A stretch of 64,000 nucleotides of DNA from Rugalucina vietnamica (GCA_964017185.1 OZ024869.1:63192931-63256930); one strand, 5' to 3'; counted from the stretch's first letter, positions 41,659-54,401 are shown. Made by a program: numbers and translations. Notes: generated from the sequence alone by a model not told the origin.

Positions 41659-43165
41659 AGCTCACCTGAGCCGTCAGGCTCACAAGGTGAGCTTATAGTA
41701 TACCCATGCTCCGTCGTCCGTCCGTCCGTCCGTCGTCCACCATTTTCAAAGATCTTCTCCTCTGAAACCGCTTGGCCAATCAAAGCCAAATTTTACATGA
41801 AGCATCTATGGGAAGGGGGAACCAATGTATATATAAATAATCCAGGTCACATGACCAAGATGGCCGCCATGCCCATATATGGTAAAAACCCTTAAAAAAT
41901 CTTCTCCGGAACCACTGGACCGATTTCAACCAAACTTGGCATGAAGCATTAATGGCTCAAGCACTACAATGTGTATATAAATCATGACCCTATGATGACC
42001 TTGACCTATTTTATGGCAAGGTCAACATAGGTCGCGAATGCATTTGAATGGGAAAAATTGTTAAATTGTCATTTATAGGAAAAATCTTGCAGAAAATGAG
42101 CAGTAGGACTGAATATTAATGATTCTGAAAAAAAATTGGGCACCAGGGGCTCATCCGCCCCCACCCCGGGGCAATATACATGTATATCTCCATAATATTC
42201 AAACATCTTCTCCTCTGAAACCGCTTGGCCAATCAAAGCGAAATTTTATGTGAAGCATCAATAGGAAGGGGTAACAAATATGTATATAAATAATCCAGGT
42301 CACATGACCAAGATGGCCGCCATGCCCATATATGGTAAAAACCGTTCAAAAATCTTCTCCAGAACCGGTTGACCGATTTCAACGAAACTTGGCACGAAGC
42401 ATCGATGGCTCAAGCACTACAATGTGTATATAAATCATGACCCTGTGATGACCTTGACCTATTTTACGGGAAGGTCAACATAGGTCACCAATGCATTTGA
42501 ATGGGGAAAACTTTTAAAATGTCATTTAAAGTGAAAGTCTTGCAGGAAATGGGCAGTAGGACTGGATATTAATGATTCTGAAAAAAATTGGACCCCAGGG
42601 GCTCATGTGCCCCCACCCCGGGGCAATATACATGTTTATTTCCATAATATTCAAACGTCTTCTCCTCTGAAACCGCTTGGCCAAACAAAGCCAAATTTTA
42701 AGTGAAGCATCTATAGAATGGGGGAATCAATGTGTATATAAATAATCTAGGTCACATGACCAAGATGGCCGCCATGCCCATATATGGTAAAAACCCATCA
42801 AAAATCATCTTCTCTGAAACCAATAGACTGATTTCAAGGAAACTTGGCGTGAGGCATCGATGGCTAAAGTACTCCAATGTATATATAAATCATGACCCTG
42901 TGATGACCTTGACCAAGTTTATGGCAAGGTCAACATGGGTTGCCTGTGCATCTGAATTGGGAAAACTGTTAAAATGTCATTTGAAGGAAAAAGCCAACAG
43001 GAAATTGGCAAATGGACAGAATATTGAAGATTCTGAAAAAAGAAAATGGCCCAAGGGCTTATCTGCCCCTGCACTGGAGTTAAATACCATAATATTCAAA
43101 CATGTTTATTGGTATATGCAGCTGATCTCAGGTGAGCGTTTACAGGACCATTGGTCCTCTGGTTA
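41659..43165 (+). mobile_element. AGCTCACC hairpin-headed repeat, copy 1, three internal units
   Basis: The head AGCTCACCTGAGCC/GGCTCACAAGGTGAGC forms a hairpin, followed by TTATAGTAT and CCGTCCGTCCG. The body has three tandem units of about 450 bp (starts near 41753, 42210, 42660). The tail is GGTGAGCGTTTACA then the hairpin GGACCATTGGTCC and CTCTGG. It is inserted in LINE copy 2 with TTTTT on both sides, and is non-coding. The layout (5' hairpin, tandem body, 3' hairpin followed by CTRR) recalls Helitron/Helentron-related non-autonomous elements. Confidence 0.75.
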
Positions 43166-43282
43166 TTTTTCTTAACTCTGAGAGAGCATGTTTCTTTTCC
43201 TCCAAATTATTTATATCATAATCAGTAATCTCATTCAAGTTATTTGTTATTTTATTTCAATATGTTCTATTTTTCTATACTT

Positions 43283-43608
43283 CAATATATGCAAGCATGA
43301 AACCTGCCAGTTGCCTCAAGGCTAAAAAAAATGCTTAAACTTATTCCTAAAATCCAGGAATAAAAACAAAAAAAAAAAAGAAAAATAAATAATATGCTCA
43401 CCGGCAAAAGTTTAGTCAGTGAAAGTACATGTAAAATCCAATTGGGACAGTTTAAATCGCAATAGCTTCAAAACCCCTCGAAAGTTTAGGTTTAAAATTA
43501 CCAGTGAGTCATAAAACTGAATAAAGCCTAACATTTCCAACAAAAAGATTGAAATATTGCATGTGGTTTTGCCATAGTGCATACACCAATTTTTGTTCTT
43601 ATAAGCTC
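43283..43608. other. no gene seen
   Basis: Old flank of LINE copy 2. It is AT-rich with an A-rich run near 43365-43390. Nothing was recognised. Confidence 0.45.
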
Positions 43609-46600
43609 ACCTGAGCCAAAGGCTCACAGGTGAGCTTATAGTATAGTGTGCGAGCCGGCGTCCGTACGTCGTCGTCGTCAACATTTTCAAACAACTTCTC
43701 CTCTGAAGCTGCCAGGCCGAATCTTTTCATATTTCACGTATAGCATCTACAGGTGGGGGGAACGAATATTTGTGTTTTTTTATTTTGATCAGATAAGAAC
43801 TCTGGTTGCTATAGCAACTTACTGTATGCTTCCCGTAGACTTATAATGGAAAAAAGTGAAAATTGCCATTTTTAGCTCACCTGAGCCGTTAGGCTCACAA
43901 GGTGAGCTTATAGGATGGCAATGATCCGGCGTCCGTCCGTCATCACCACCATTTTCAAAGATCTTCTTCTCTGAAACCGCTTGGCCAATCAAAGCCAAAT
44001 TTTATATGAAGTATCTATAGGAAGGGGGAACCAATGTGTTTATAAATAATCCAGGTCACATGACCAAGATGGCTGCCATGCCCATATATGGTAAAAACCC
44101 TTCAAAATTCTTCTCCGGAACCACTGGACCGATTTCAACGAAACTTGGCATGAAGCATCGGGGACTAGAGTACTACAATGTGTTTATAAATTATGACCTT
44201 TGGATGACCTTGACCTATTTTACGGCAATGTCAACATAGGTCGCCCATGCATTTGAATGGGGAAAATTGTTAAAAAGTCATTTGAAAGGCAAATCTTGCA
44301 GGAAATGGGCAAATGAACTGAAAATTGGACCCCAGGGGTTGGTCTGCCCCCACCCCATGGCAATATACATGTATATTACAAAAATATTCAAAGTTCTCTT
44401 CTGAAACCACTTAGCCAATCAAAGCCCAATTTTATAGGAAGCATCTATGGGAAGGGAGAATCAAGATGTTTATAAATAATCCAGGTCACATGACCAAGAT
44501 GTCCGCCATGCCCATATATGGTAAAAACCCTTTAAAATTCTTCTTCTCCTGAACCAATGGACAGATTTCAACAAAACTTGGCATGAAGTATCAGGGACTG
44601 AAGTACTACGTGTTTATAAATTACGACCTTTGGATGACCTTGACCTATTTTACAGCAAGGTCAACATAGGTCGCCAATGCATTTGAATGGGGAAAACTTT
44701 TTAAATGTCATTTAAAGTGAAAGTCTTGCAGGAAATGGGCAGTAGAAGTGAATATTAATGATTCTGAAAATAATTGGACCCCAGGGGCTCATTTGCCCCA
44801 GCCCCGGGGCATTATACATGTATATTACCATAATATTCAAAGATCTTCTTATCTGAAACCGCTTGGCCAATCAACGCCAAATTTCATGTCTATAGAATAG
44901 GGAAATTAATGTATATATAAATAATCAAGGTCACATGACCAAGATGGCAGCCATGCCCATATATGGTATAAACCCTTCAAAAATCTCAGGAACCGGTGGA
45001 CCGATTTTGAAGAAACTTGGCATGAAGCATCGATGACTCCAGTACTACAATGTATGTATAAATCATGACCCTGTGATGACCTTGACCTAATTTAAGGCAA
45101 GGTCAACATGGGTTGCCTATGAATTTGAATGGGTAAACTGTTAAAATGTCATTTGAAGGGAAAAACTTGTATGGACAGTATATTGATTATTCTGAAAAAA
45201 AAAAAATGGCCCAAGGGCTTCATCTGCCCCTATACTGGGACTATTTTCTATAACATTCGTATATACAGCAGATGTCAGGTGAGCGTTTACAGGACCATTG
45301 GTCCTCTGGTTTGCTGTTTTGTTGGAGGTATTTGAATTTTGTTTTTGCAGAAATGTTTATTTAGTAGTCCTCTACGTTTCATGTGACTTTTGTCCTAATC
45401 CTTCATTTTGATTGGGTTGCAGGGGCCCCATATAGGGCAAAATTTTGAAAAACATTAAAAAATCTTCTTCCCAGAAACTGTCAAGGGGATGTAGCCTATA
45501 CTTTGTATACATGTTCCTGACAGTGGCCTCTACATAATTTGTGTTTTTTATTCCAGGCGGATAAGAACTCTGTTTGCTATGGCAACTTAAAGTTTCCATA
45601 GACTTATATAATGGGAAAAGTGGAAATCAGCTATTTTTCTGCTAAAATTGCAGACATTTGAATTTTGTTTTTGCAGAAATGTTTATTAAGTAGTGTTTGA
45701 CGTTTCTTGCGAGTTTTGTCCTAATCCTGTATTTTGATTGGTTGCTGGGGCCCCATAAAGGGCAAAATTTTGAAAAAAAAAAAAAAAAAAAAAAAAAAAA
45801 ACATTAAAAAATCTTCTCCTCAGAACTGTCAAGTGCATGAATCCTGTACTTTGTATACATGTTCCTGACAGTAGCCTCTATATAATTTGTGTTTTTTTAT
45901 TCCAGTTCGATAAGAACTCTGGTTGCTATGGTAACTTTAAGTTTCCATAGACTTATAATGGGAAAAGTGGAAATTAGCTATTTTTTGAAAACTATTGCAG
46001 CCTGAGATCTGAAAAGTGGTAGATGCAAACAACTAATGGATTAGATGAAGGTATATGATTAATTTAGGTCAGGGTCATCTCTTGACCTTGGCCGGTCTAT
46101 CGTCCATACACACTTTTCAAAGATTTTTTTCTCTGAAACCACTTGGCCAATCAAAGCCAAATTTTATATGAAGCATCTATAGGAAGTGGGAACCCATGTG
46201 TATATAAATAATCCAGGTCACATGACCAAGATGGCTGCCATGCCCATATATGGTAAAAACCCTTAAAATATCTTCTTCTCCAGAACCGGTGAACCGATTT
46301 CAACGAAACTTTGCATGAAGTATGGATGACACGAGTACTACAATGTATATATAAAACATGACCCTGTGGTGACCTTGACCTATTTTATGGCAAGGTCAAC
46401 ATAGGTCATCAATGCATTTGAATGGGGAAAACTTTTAAAATGTCATTTTAAGAGAAAGTCTTGCAGGAAATGGGCAGTAGGACTGAAATTTAATGATTCT
46501 GAAAAAGAAATGGACCCCGGGGGCTCATCTGCTTTTAAAATGTTATTTGAAGGGGAAAATCAGCAGGAAATTGGCAAATGGACAGAATATTGATTATTCT

Positions 46601-46735
46601 GAAGAAAAAAAATGGCGCAAGGGCTTCATCTGCCCCTGCACTGGGGTTAAATGCCATAATATTCAAATATGTTTATTGGTATATGAAGCAGATCTCAGGT
46701 GAGCGTTTACAGGAACATTGGTCCTCTTGTTTTCA
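43609..46735 (+). mobile_element. AGCTCACC repeat, copy 2, interrupted by copy 3
   Basis: The head AGCTCACCTGAGCC/GGCTCACAGGTGAGC is at 43609. It is interrupted at 43870 by copy 3 and resumes at about 45313. Its body includes two units of about 330 bp with GTTGCTATGGYAAC and TTTCCATAGACTTATA (45340-45980), then one unit of the 450-bp type (46127-46560). It ends GGTGAGCGTTTACAGG and ATTGGTCCTCTTG. Short frames across it are repeat artefacts. Confidence 0.7.
43875..45312 (+). mobile_element. AGCTCACC repeat, copy 3, nested in copy 2
   Basis: Head AGCTCACCTGAGCCGTTAGG, three 450-bp units (near 43963, 44395 and 44846), and the tail GGACCATTGGTCCTCTGG. The sequence on either side continues copy 2. 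Confidence 0.75.
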
Positions 46736-47130
46736 ATGAAAGGGAGGTTATCTAAATGAATATTTGACTTATTTCTCGAGACTGTGGCTGAATTTTGAAA
46801 AGATTTTTTCGGATGTTTGCCACTGGCAACAACCTTTATCAGGAAGCGCTATTAATCAAAGCGCCGATTTGATCATTTATCGGGTAATTACAAAAATGAT
46901 GTTTTACGGAAAAGTCCAATAACTCTGTCGAAAGTAACAACTGGTAGAGTTTCTTTCCAGAATAAGAAAGAGACTGACTTAGCAAATTCAATAGAGGGGA
47001 ACATCTTAGGCAAGCGACTGGCCATTATAATTATCGGGTAGGTCAAAGTTACTGACTTAACTTTTTCCCTTAAGTCGCTGTTCAGTGGTGTCCACTCGAC
47101 AAACTTGTTTGCATATATATATATATAATT
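46736..47130. other. unique-looking DNA, no gene
   Basis: Between two AGCTCACC copies. It contains an imperfect inverted pair, GCGCTATTAATCAAAGCGC (46846), and an (AT)n run at 47117-47129. No coding sequence was recognised. Confidence 0.4.
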
Positions 47131-47428
47131 GGCTCACCTGAGCCGTTAGGCTCACAAGGTGAGCTTATAGGATGTCCGTCCGTCGTCCACACTTTTCAAA
47201 GATCGCTGAAACCGCTTGGCCAATCAAAGCCAAATTTTATATGAAGCATCTATGGGAAGGGGGAACCAATGTGTTTATAAATAATCCAGGTCACCTGACC
47301 AAGATGGCCGCCATGCCCATATATGGTAAAAACCCTTCAAAATTGAATTCTTCTCCAGAACCACTGGACTGATTTCAAAGAAACTTTAGCATGAAGCATT
47401 GGGGACTCGAGTACTACAATGTGTTTTT

Positions 47429-49311
47429 AGCTCGACTGCACGAAGTGCATAGAGCTATTGCAGTCACCCCGGTCGTCCACGTTCCCGTGAGCCCCACCCC
47501 CTGGCATGGACCCAGGGATCTGATGCCATGGAATGAAAGCCGACCCTACAGGGTGTCATTGGCCCAAGTATCAATGCTTTCTGATGAGTGGTTGTCAAGA
47601 TATGGACTTCTAGAAAACTTTAACAAAAGAATTGCCATTTTTGAAGGAGTTCTAGATTTTAACCTCCAGCCCCACCCCCTGGACTGGACCCAGGGGACTG
47701 ATGCCATGGAATAAAAGCTAACCCTACAGGGTATCTATGGTCCAAGTATGAATGCTTTCTGATGAGTGGTTTCAAGATATGGACTTCTAGAAAACTTTAA
47801 CGCAAGTGTGACGCGAGAGGTTAAAATCTAGAACACCATTAATAATTATGGCTTTTCTGTGATATAGTATTCTAGAAGTCTATATCTTGAAAACTTTTTA
47901 TCAGAGGGCTTTCATACTCGGACCATAGGTACCCTGTAGGGTTGAGTTTCATTTCATGGCATCGGATCTCTGGGTCCATGCCTGGGGGGTGGGGCTAGAG
48001 GTTAAAAACTAGAACACTGTAAAAAATAGATGTACTGCTGTGTAACTTTTACAAGGAGTCCATATCTTGACAACAACTTATCATAAAGCATTCATACTTC
48101 ATACACTTTAGGTTCCATGACATCAGTCCTCTGGGTCGGCATCAGGGGGCGGGGCTAGAGGTCAAAATCTAGAACTCCCTGATTTTTTTTCTTTTTATTT
48201 CTTAATAGAAACCACTTAGGAAAATGGTTGGTCATTCATCTTTTGACTTTGTGACACTGACGTGTGTGTTATGACTGTAAGGGTCTGTTGACCTACTTTC
48301 CATGGTTCAGTGATTTTGCCTTATATCTTGACACTCAGTATATTTTCTTACTTCTTTCAGATTATGAGTGAGTACAATCAAGCCTTTGACCCCGATATAC
48401 ATATAGGTCACTGTGACCTAATTTCATGGTTCAGTGATTTTGCCTTATATCTTGACACTCAATTTGTATATTTTCATACTTTTTTCAGATTATGAGTATG
48501 ACCAGACCTTTGACCCCAATATACTTATAGGTCACTGTGACCTAATTTCACGGTTCAGTGACTTTGCCTTATATCTCGGCACTCAAGTGGTTTATGAACA
48601 AACTTCTTTCACACTATGTTTGCGTATGACAAGACCTTTGACTCTAAAGTAGTCCTAGGTCAATATGACCTTATTTCATGGTTCAGTGATTTTCCTTTAT
48701 ATCTCGGCCCTCAATTGGTATATGAACATACTTCTTTCACAATATGTTTGCGTATGACAAGACCTTTGACCGTAAAGTATTCCTGGGTCACTGTGACCTA
48801 ATTTCATGGTTCAGTGACTTTGCCTTATATCTCGACACTCAGTTGGTACTTTGTCATACTTCTTTCTGATTATGAATGAGTATGACCAGACCTTTAACAC
48901 AAACATACTTATATAGGTCACTATGACCTTATTTCATGGTTCAGTGATTTTGCTTTATATCTCAACACTGAATGGGTATATGATCATATTTCTTTCACAT
49001 TATGAGTAAGTATCACTAGACCTTTGACCCTGAAATACTTATAGGTCAGTGTGAACTTATTTCACGGTTCAGTGATTTTGCCTTGTGTTTTGGCACTCAG
49101 TTGGTATATGAACACACTTCTTTCACAATATGAGTGAGACCTTTAAATCTTAGGTAGTTATAGTTATCTTTCATGGTTCAGTGATTTTGCCTTATTGCAT
49201 GATGGCAAAAAGATGTATGAGCATAATGCTTTGGGTTACTGGTCGGGTTTGGCCTAATGTTTGACAAAGGTCAGAAGCAGTCGAGCACGCTGTCCTGCGA
49301 CAGCTCTTATT
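47429..49311 (+). mobile_element. AGCTCGAC hairpin-headed repeat
   Basis: The head AGCTCGACTGCACGAAGTGC contains the hairpin TGCACGAAGTGCA, followed by AGAGCTATTGCAGTCAC and GGTCGTCC. The first half has units with GGGTCCATGCC and GGGGCTAGAGGTC words. The second half has about eight tandem units of about 125 bp with ATGGTTCAGTGATTTTGCC (48300-49190). It ends with the hairpin GCTGTCCTGCGACAGC and TCTTATT. A second copy starts at 63599. Confidence 0.75.
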
Positions 49312-50306
49312 AACTTATGACCTTGACCTATTTTACGGCAAGGTCAACATAGGTTGCCCATGCATTTGAATGGGGAAAATTGTTAAAATGTTATTTGAAA
49401 GGAAAAACTTGCAGGAAATGGGCAAATGGACTGAAGATAGGTAATTCTGAAGAAAAAAAATTGGACCCCAGGGTTTGGTCTGCCCCCACCCCGGGGCAAT
49501 ATACATCACACCGTTCATCCAGATACAACAAACGCGGAAAGGTCTGCTAAACGCGGATGTAAACAATAGTATTTTAGACGGCGAGAAAAAAGAGTGAGTA
49601 TTTATTATCTTTAATTATATCGAATATCGACCGAGTTGATTTTTGTTTGACATACAGTGAAAAAGTACATCACTTTTAAAATGTTTGCCCAAAATCCTGC
49701 CTCACAAATTATATTAGTTTGAGAAATATAGACTTCTAAATCTGTCTTGGCTGCACGAAAAGCGAAAAATCTTGGTAGGAATGTCTGTAAATCATTATTA
49801 AAACACGAAAATATGGCCAAATTGGTGTTTTTCGGAGGATCGGGGATCGCTTCAAGTGTTGCCTTTACGAGAACTCTCGCAAAATTCTAGAAAGAGAATA
49901 AGAACTTTTTGAAAGTGAGAACTATCATTTAATATGGTACAACATACCACGGTTCAAATTATCAAGCAGGTGAAACAAACTCGGACCATTCGGTACAACC
50001 AACATGGATGATAAAAACCAAATTCTGATCTTATTTTAAGGAAAACTGGCTGCAGTCATTGTTAAAACCAACTTTAAATGGTATAGAGTCCATAGATGAT
50101 TGGTTGAATACCAATTATGGCGTGATAAAACCACAAGGAACGTGCCGATGAGCACTTTCACTATGCTTTGGCCACGGCATTAGGTTTATATGTTTACAAG
50201 TTTTATAAAGCAGCTACATGTTAACCGAGAAGCTGTCCGTGCCTTTGTTTTCGCTCTTTAAATTTGACAATTAAAGGCCTTAGCATGCAGTCTGAAAGTG
50301 TCAGAT

Positions 50307-50640
50307 AAGGGTGGTCGGGTGGGAATATGGGCCCCGCCCATTGGGGCCTAAAGAAATAGATGGGCTGCTTGTGCCTCCAGTCAAAGCTTGTACGATGCTG
50401 AATAGGTATCTGATTACTGGTTAACCGCTCAGGTCTGAGCCTGTCCAGGAAAAGTGGTTTCAAGTCGAACCATCCGCACAGATAAGCCCTTTTGGCTTTG
50501 TTGGATGGTTATATTTGAAGCACTTGTTGGGTGTCATGACATCCTCATTTTGGTTAAGAGTCTCATAAAGTGGAGGCAATGTCCCGATATGACCTTAGCT
50601 GTTGACTGGGACGTAAAGCATCAATTCAAACAAAACAAAG
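50307..50640 (+). mobile_element. SINE-like repeat, copy 2
   Basis: Same family as 23131-23439: AAGGGTGGTCGGGTGGG, ACTGGTTAACCGCTCAGG, AGCCCTTTTGGCTT, GACCTTAGCTGTTGACTGG. No clear poly(A). Confidence 0.6.
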
Positions 50641-51082
50641 CTTCGCCTTTCTTATTCAAACACCAACTCTACTACGAATGTCTGTAGATTATTACATGCA
50701 AAACCTACGGTGTATGGATGCATTTCTTTCATGAAGATAAGGCCAAGAATACTGATGTTTGTCAGATTGTTTTTCTCACTCTTAAGTGTGGTGAAGTGGA
50801 AGACTAAATATGAAAGGCCCTCTGTGACAACATGTAAAACAAATTATGAATACCAAAGCACATAGATTACGTAGATTTAAGAAGAGCAGTTAGTTGTGAT
50901 GAAAAAAAATGTGTACAAAGAATCAGTAATCGTGCCTCTGGAAGCCTTTTGGTGTGAAAATAATGGCTGACCGTCCCTATATGGCATTGGCTGTTGATCC
51001 TGTGCGTAATGACAGAACAAAACTTATAGCAACGTGGCACCCCCTGATTCGGCGAGGTCGGGGGTGTGGGTGGGGAGAATTA

Positions 51083-51143
51083 TGGACAATTCGGACCTTG
51101 GCTAATTCGGCCCTAGTCAATTCGGACCCTAAAAAATTCGGCC
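51083..51143 (+). repeat. AATTCGGMCC minisatellite
   Basis: Four units of about 16 bp: CAATTCGGACCTTGG, TAATTCGGCCCTAGT, CAATTCGGACCCTAA and AAATTCGGCC. Confidence 0.75.
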
Positions 51144-51399
51144 ACACGTTTGCTCTCTGGCGAAGATCAGGAAAATGCGCAATCAGAAAGAGATTCCCAC
51201 TCCAAAACCAAGTCGGGGAAAAACTAAATGAACAAGCAGGTACTTATACCATGAAAACATATCGTAAGTCGAATGAGCAGCTATTTTCCCAATAGGTGGC
51301 CACTCAGTTACCCAAACTTAACTAAAAATTTGAAAACACACATAAGGTGCAAACAGCACAAAAATTTCAGCTCATATGAAACTGACAAATCAGTAGATT

Positions 51400-51575
51400 G
51401 TGCGAAAACGGGAGAACCTCGAGAAAAACCACCTGGCACACCCGCAGTCAGATCTTGGCTTGTCTCACATGTGCCCCGTATGGGTCTCGAATACAACGGT
51501 GAGATGATCGAATGATTAAGCGGTAATGAAATATCAGCGCTCTTAACCACTTGGCCACGGGGGCCGCCTAGAGAT
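51400..51575 (-). mobile_element. tRNA-derived SINE, copy a
   Basis: On the - strand: GGCCCCCGTGGCCAAGTGG then TTAAGAGCGC (A-box region, tRNA-Ser/Leu-like) and GTATTCGAGACCC (B box). Then GTGCCAGGTGGTTTTTCTC and GGTTCTCCCGTTTTC, a conserved SINE core/tail type. It is not a tRNA gene because the arms do not pair. Confidence 0.65.
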
Positions 51576-51807
51576 TTATTCAAACGATGTCCAGTTTGCA
51601 ATGATTGCAAATATTTCATGCATAACAATAGAAAACTGAACAATACGTGTAATGAAGTACAAATACTTTGACCGTGATTTCTGACCTCACGTGATGAAGT
51701 TTTGTAAAAACCATAAAATTGGCAGACATGTTTTCCAGTGCCACGTGAAGCAAATTGTCATATATTGTTAGGAGTATGACGGGCAGTGTCAAAGTATTTG
51801 CACTATA

Positions 51808-52140
51808 CAAACTTACTTACTTACTTACTTACTGGAGATAGACGTCAAGCTAGTCATTTTTACTTAGCTAAGCAATTCTGCTTCTTAGACGCCGACTGTC
51901 TAGTGGTGGGGGAAAGCCAGGGCATTTCTCGACGTTCGGTCGGGAAATACCCTGTGAAACCACCGCGCCCGGAAGGTGACAGTCAAACCATTGGTACATA
52001 CCGCTGCGGGAACCATTGATAGTTTTTTTTCAATATTTGATAATTTTACTTGCGTCGCCAGTGGGATTCGAACCTACACGGCAGAGGTACATAGCTAGTA
52101 AGAAGCCAAACGCGCTACCGACTGAGCTATCCGGGCGCCC
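51808..52140 (-). mobile_element. tRNA-Lys-like SINE, copy b, (AGTA)n tail
   Basis: The - strand head GCCCGGATAGCTCAGTCGGT (A box) and GTAGGTTCGAATCCCAC (B box) resembles tRNA-Lys. The anticodon stem TGGCT/AGCTA can form, but the loop has C at position 33 and the acceptor 3' strand does not pair, so it is not a functional tRNA. A body of about 200 bp follows, and the tail is five AGTA units at 51808-51830. Confidence 0.75.
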
Positions 52141-52394
52141 CTTACATCAAATATTCCACAAATGGGCTTTTTAATGTTTCATCAAAGTTCTTCCGTGTTT
52201 ATGAGCTGGGAGACTGGTCATAAAAGTAACACCAACAGGTTCACCAGTTCCTTAGGAAAGCTTTTGTTTGTTGAATAGATAGAACGCGGATTTCGCATAT
52301 TAGCTCATTTCAAAACGGAGTTTGGTACCTGGGATAAAATGACTACCTTCTTGAAAGTTTTTTTTTAAATTACAGTAATTCATTTTGGCTCCAT

Positions 52395-52500
52395 GTTGCC
52401 AAACCTTAAGGGTCACTGATGAAGCTTAAATAGCAGAAACCGCGGTATGGCCCATCACCTTTCTCATTAATATGCTCACTGCTCTTAAAGGATCTAAGTT
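52395..52500 (+). repeat. GGGTCACTGATGARGC repeat, one of three
   Basis: GGGTCACTGATGAAGC, GAAACCGCGGTATGGCCC and CTCATTAATATGCTCACTGC. Other copies are at 56760-56868 (+) and 55418-55470 (-, partial). Confidence 0.6.
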
Positions 52501-53260
52501 TTTATTTTAAGCGTGTGATGTCTTTGTAGTTCGAAAGCAAAATAAATCATTTTGAGTGAAACGACTTATATGTCCAATTTCGAAGGGTATGACATGGGCG
52601 CAGTTTGGTATCATTCGTGTTAGAATAGTTTCAATATATAGTGCAATATGACGGTAAATGTTGCCATTCCAGGATCCCACCGAATTCGATAATATATCAA
52701 GTGAATAACCAACTTTAGAAGCCAACATGATGCATTTATAGCACGTTTACTTTATAAAAATCTAGATTCTTCATTGTATTTTATTTAAAAAACGTTCTGC
52801 CAGTGTTTTGCAGGTTAAAACCAGGTTTTCGAATCCGAGTTTGTTTTACTCAAATTATTTGGATCATCCGCGTTGTGTTGTATCAACGTCCGTGGTAAGT
52901 TGTACCTTGAAACAATCTAGGCCGATTTTTAAACATGGATTTCGACACACACACAATCTTTTCCAGTTTGATGCTTGGTGTAGATATATTCTATAGATGT
53001 CGAAATTTAGTTTTGAAGAGATATTTGCACGAAACCAAACACAGTAAGTCTACAAATATCGAAAGAATAGGAAAAAAGGCGAAAAAATAGTAATTTATGA
53101 ATTAAAATCGCTTGTATCTATAGTTTACACAAATCTTTTGCTGTGATACGGTACCATTTTCAAGATAAACCAGTTCGCATCAGCTCTGCATGAACACATT
53201 TTATATAGGAACAATTTATAGGCTATATGTTGATGTTTTCTTACTTTGTGTATTCCTGCG
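52501..53260. other. interior of the CAC-ended element, nothing recognised
   Basis: AT-rich DNA. Short frames have no domain and no splice support. Confidence 0.45.
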
Positions 53261-53331
53261 ATACAGTTGTTTATATCCGCGTTTAGCAGACCTTTCCGCG
53301 TTTGTTTTATCTGGATGAACGGTGTGTACAT

Positions 53332-54401
53332 GTTTATTACCTAATTACTTCAATAATTGTATAGAAATGGCTATTTGTTATTTTCATCTATTCCAGTTAC
53401 TATTGTCAATATTCTGAAACAGAGCCAGGCAATAGAAAATTCTATTGCCTGGCCAGTGATCAGTCTATTGCCTGGTCATGTGATATGCCATATGACTGCA
53501 ATGTAACAAGGTAACAACATGAAATTGTACCAGGCAATAGTAAATTCTATTGCCTGGCCAGCTGTCTATTGCCTGGTCACATGACTATAGATGTAATTAG
53601 GTAATAAAACAGTTATTTCGAGCTTAAACAGGCAATTGTGCAAAACATTTTCCCCTCGGTGCAATATCATCCAAGTCGGTACCTGCACCTCGGGGAAAAT
53701 ATTTTGAACTATTGCCCACAGAAGCATGAACGATTCCAGTAACAATTGTAAACACTTTAAAACTGAACCAGGCAATAGAAAAATTCTATTGCCTGGCGGC
53801 CAGTGATCAGTCTTGCCTGGTCATGTGATATGACTGCAATGTTACAAAGTTTAAGTACATCATGTAACATGTAACAACCAGGCAATAGTATACAGTTATT
53901 TCATGCTTCAGCAGGCAATAGTTCAAAATATATTCCCCGAGGTACAGGTGCCGACTTGGCAAGCTATTGCCCAAGGCAAAGCCGAGGGCAATAGCATGTC
54001 AAGTCGGTACCTGCACCGAGAGGAAAATGTTTTGCACTTTTGCCTGTTAAAGCTTGAAATAACTGTTTTATTACCTAATTACATCTATAGTCATGCGACT
54101 TATGTGACCAGGCAATAGACAGCTGGCCAGGCAATAGAATTTTCTATTGCCTGGTACAATTTCATGTTGTTACCTTGTTATATTGCAGTCATATGGCATA
54201 TCACATGACCAGGCAATAGACATCACTGGCCAGGCAATAGAACTTTCTATTGCCTGGTTCTGTTTCAAAGTATTAACAATAGTAACTGGAATAGATGAAA
54301 ATAACAAAAAACCATTTCTATACAATTTTTGATGTAATTAGGTAATAAAAAAATTCTATAGCGCTGGCCAGCTGCCCATTGCCTGGTCACATAACAATAG
54401 A
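53332..54401. mobile_element. foldback element of CCAGGCAATAG palindromes, left part
   Basis: Two inverted arms of about 345 bp (53332-53676 and 54003-54347), over 90% alike. Each holds several near-palindromes of the form CCAGGCAATAGAA/TTCTATTGCCTGG. A spacer contains CCTCGGTGCA and GGTACCTGCACC words. The outer ends are TTTATTACCTAATTAC and its inverse. A further piece continues after 54347 and resumes at 61107-61286, on the far side of the inserted 54410-61106 element. No coding capacity. Confidence 0.8.

Larger units (their letters stand above)
38461..43267 (-). mobile_element. L1/Tx1-like LINE, copy 2, with poly(A) and 15-bp duplication
   Basis: The - strand element ends in an A-tail (T-run 38461-38497). 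It is flanked by the perfect 15-bp duplication TATTTTTCTATACTT (38446-38460 and 43268-43282), the mark of target-primed reverse transcription. It is 5'-truncated before RT (no endonuclease). It is split by an AGCTCACC repeat (41659-43165). Without that it is about 3.3 kb. Few frame breaks, so fairly young, but non-functional. Confidence 0.9.
49507..53326. mobile_element. CAC-ended element with ~60-bp inverted ends
   Basis: Ends start CACACCGTTCATCCAGATA and pair for about 60 bp with three mismatches. TACAT flanks both sides (49502-49506 and 53327-53331), a 5-bp duplication. The 3.8 kb interior holds three SINE-type insertions, a minisatellite and other repeats, but no transposase frame. The left flank is AGCTCACC copy 4. 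Confidence 0.85.

Noticed and set aside
42732-43175. 147-codon protein gene
   Set aside because: The frame runs along the AGCTCACC tandem unit. The same words appear in all copies in different frames, so it is a repeat artefact.
48310-48801. overlapping frames with repeated FSDFALYLG-type words
   Set aside because: They come from the 125-bp tandem units of the AGCTCGAC repeat, each frame soon reaching a stop.
52050-52138. functional tRNA gene (Lys-like)
   Set aside because: A and B boxes are clear, but the acceptor arm does not pair, the loop has C at position 33, and a SINE body with an (AGTA)n tail follows.
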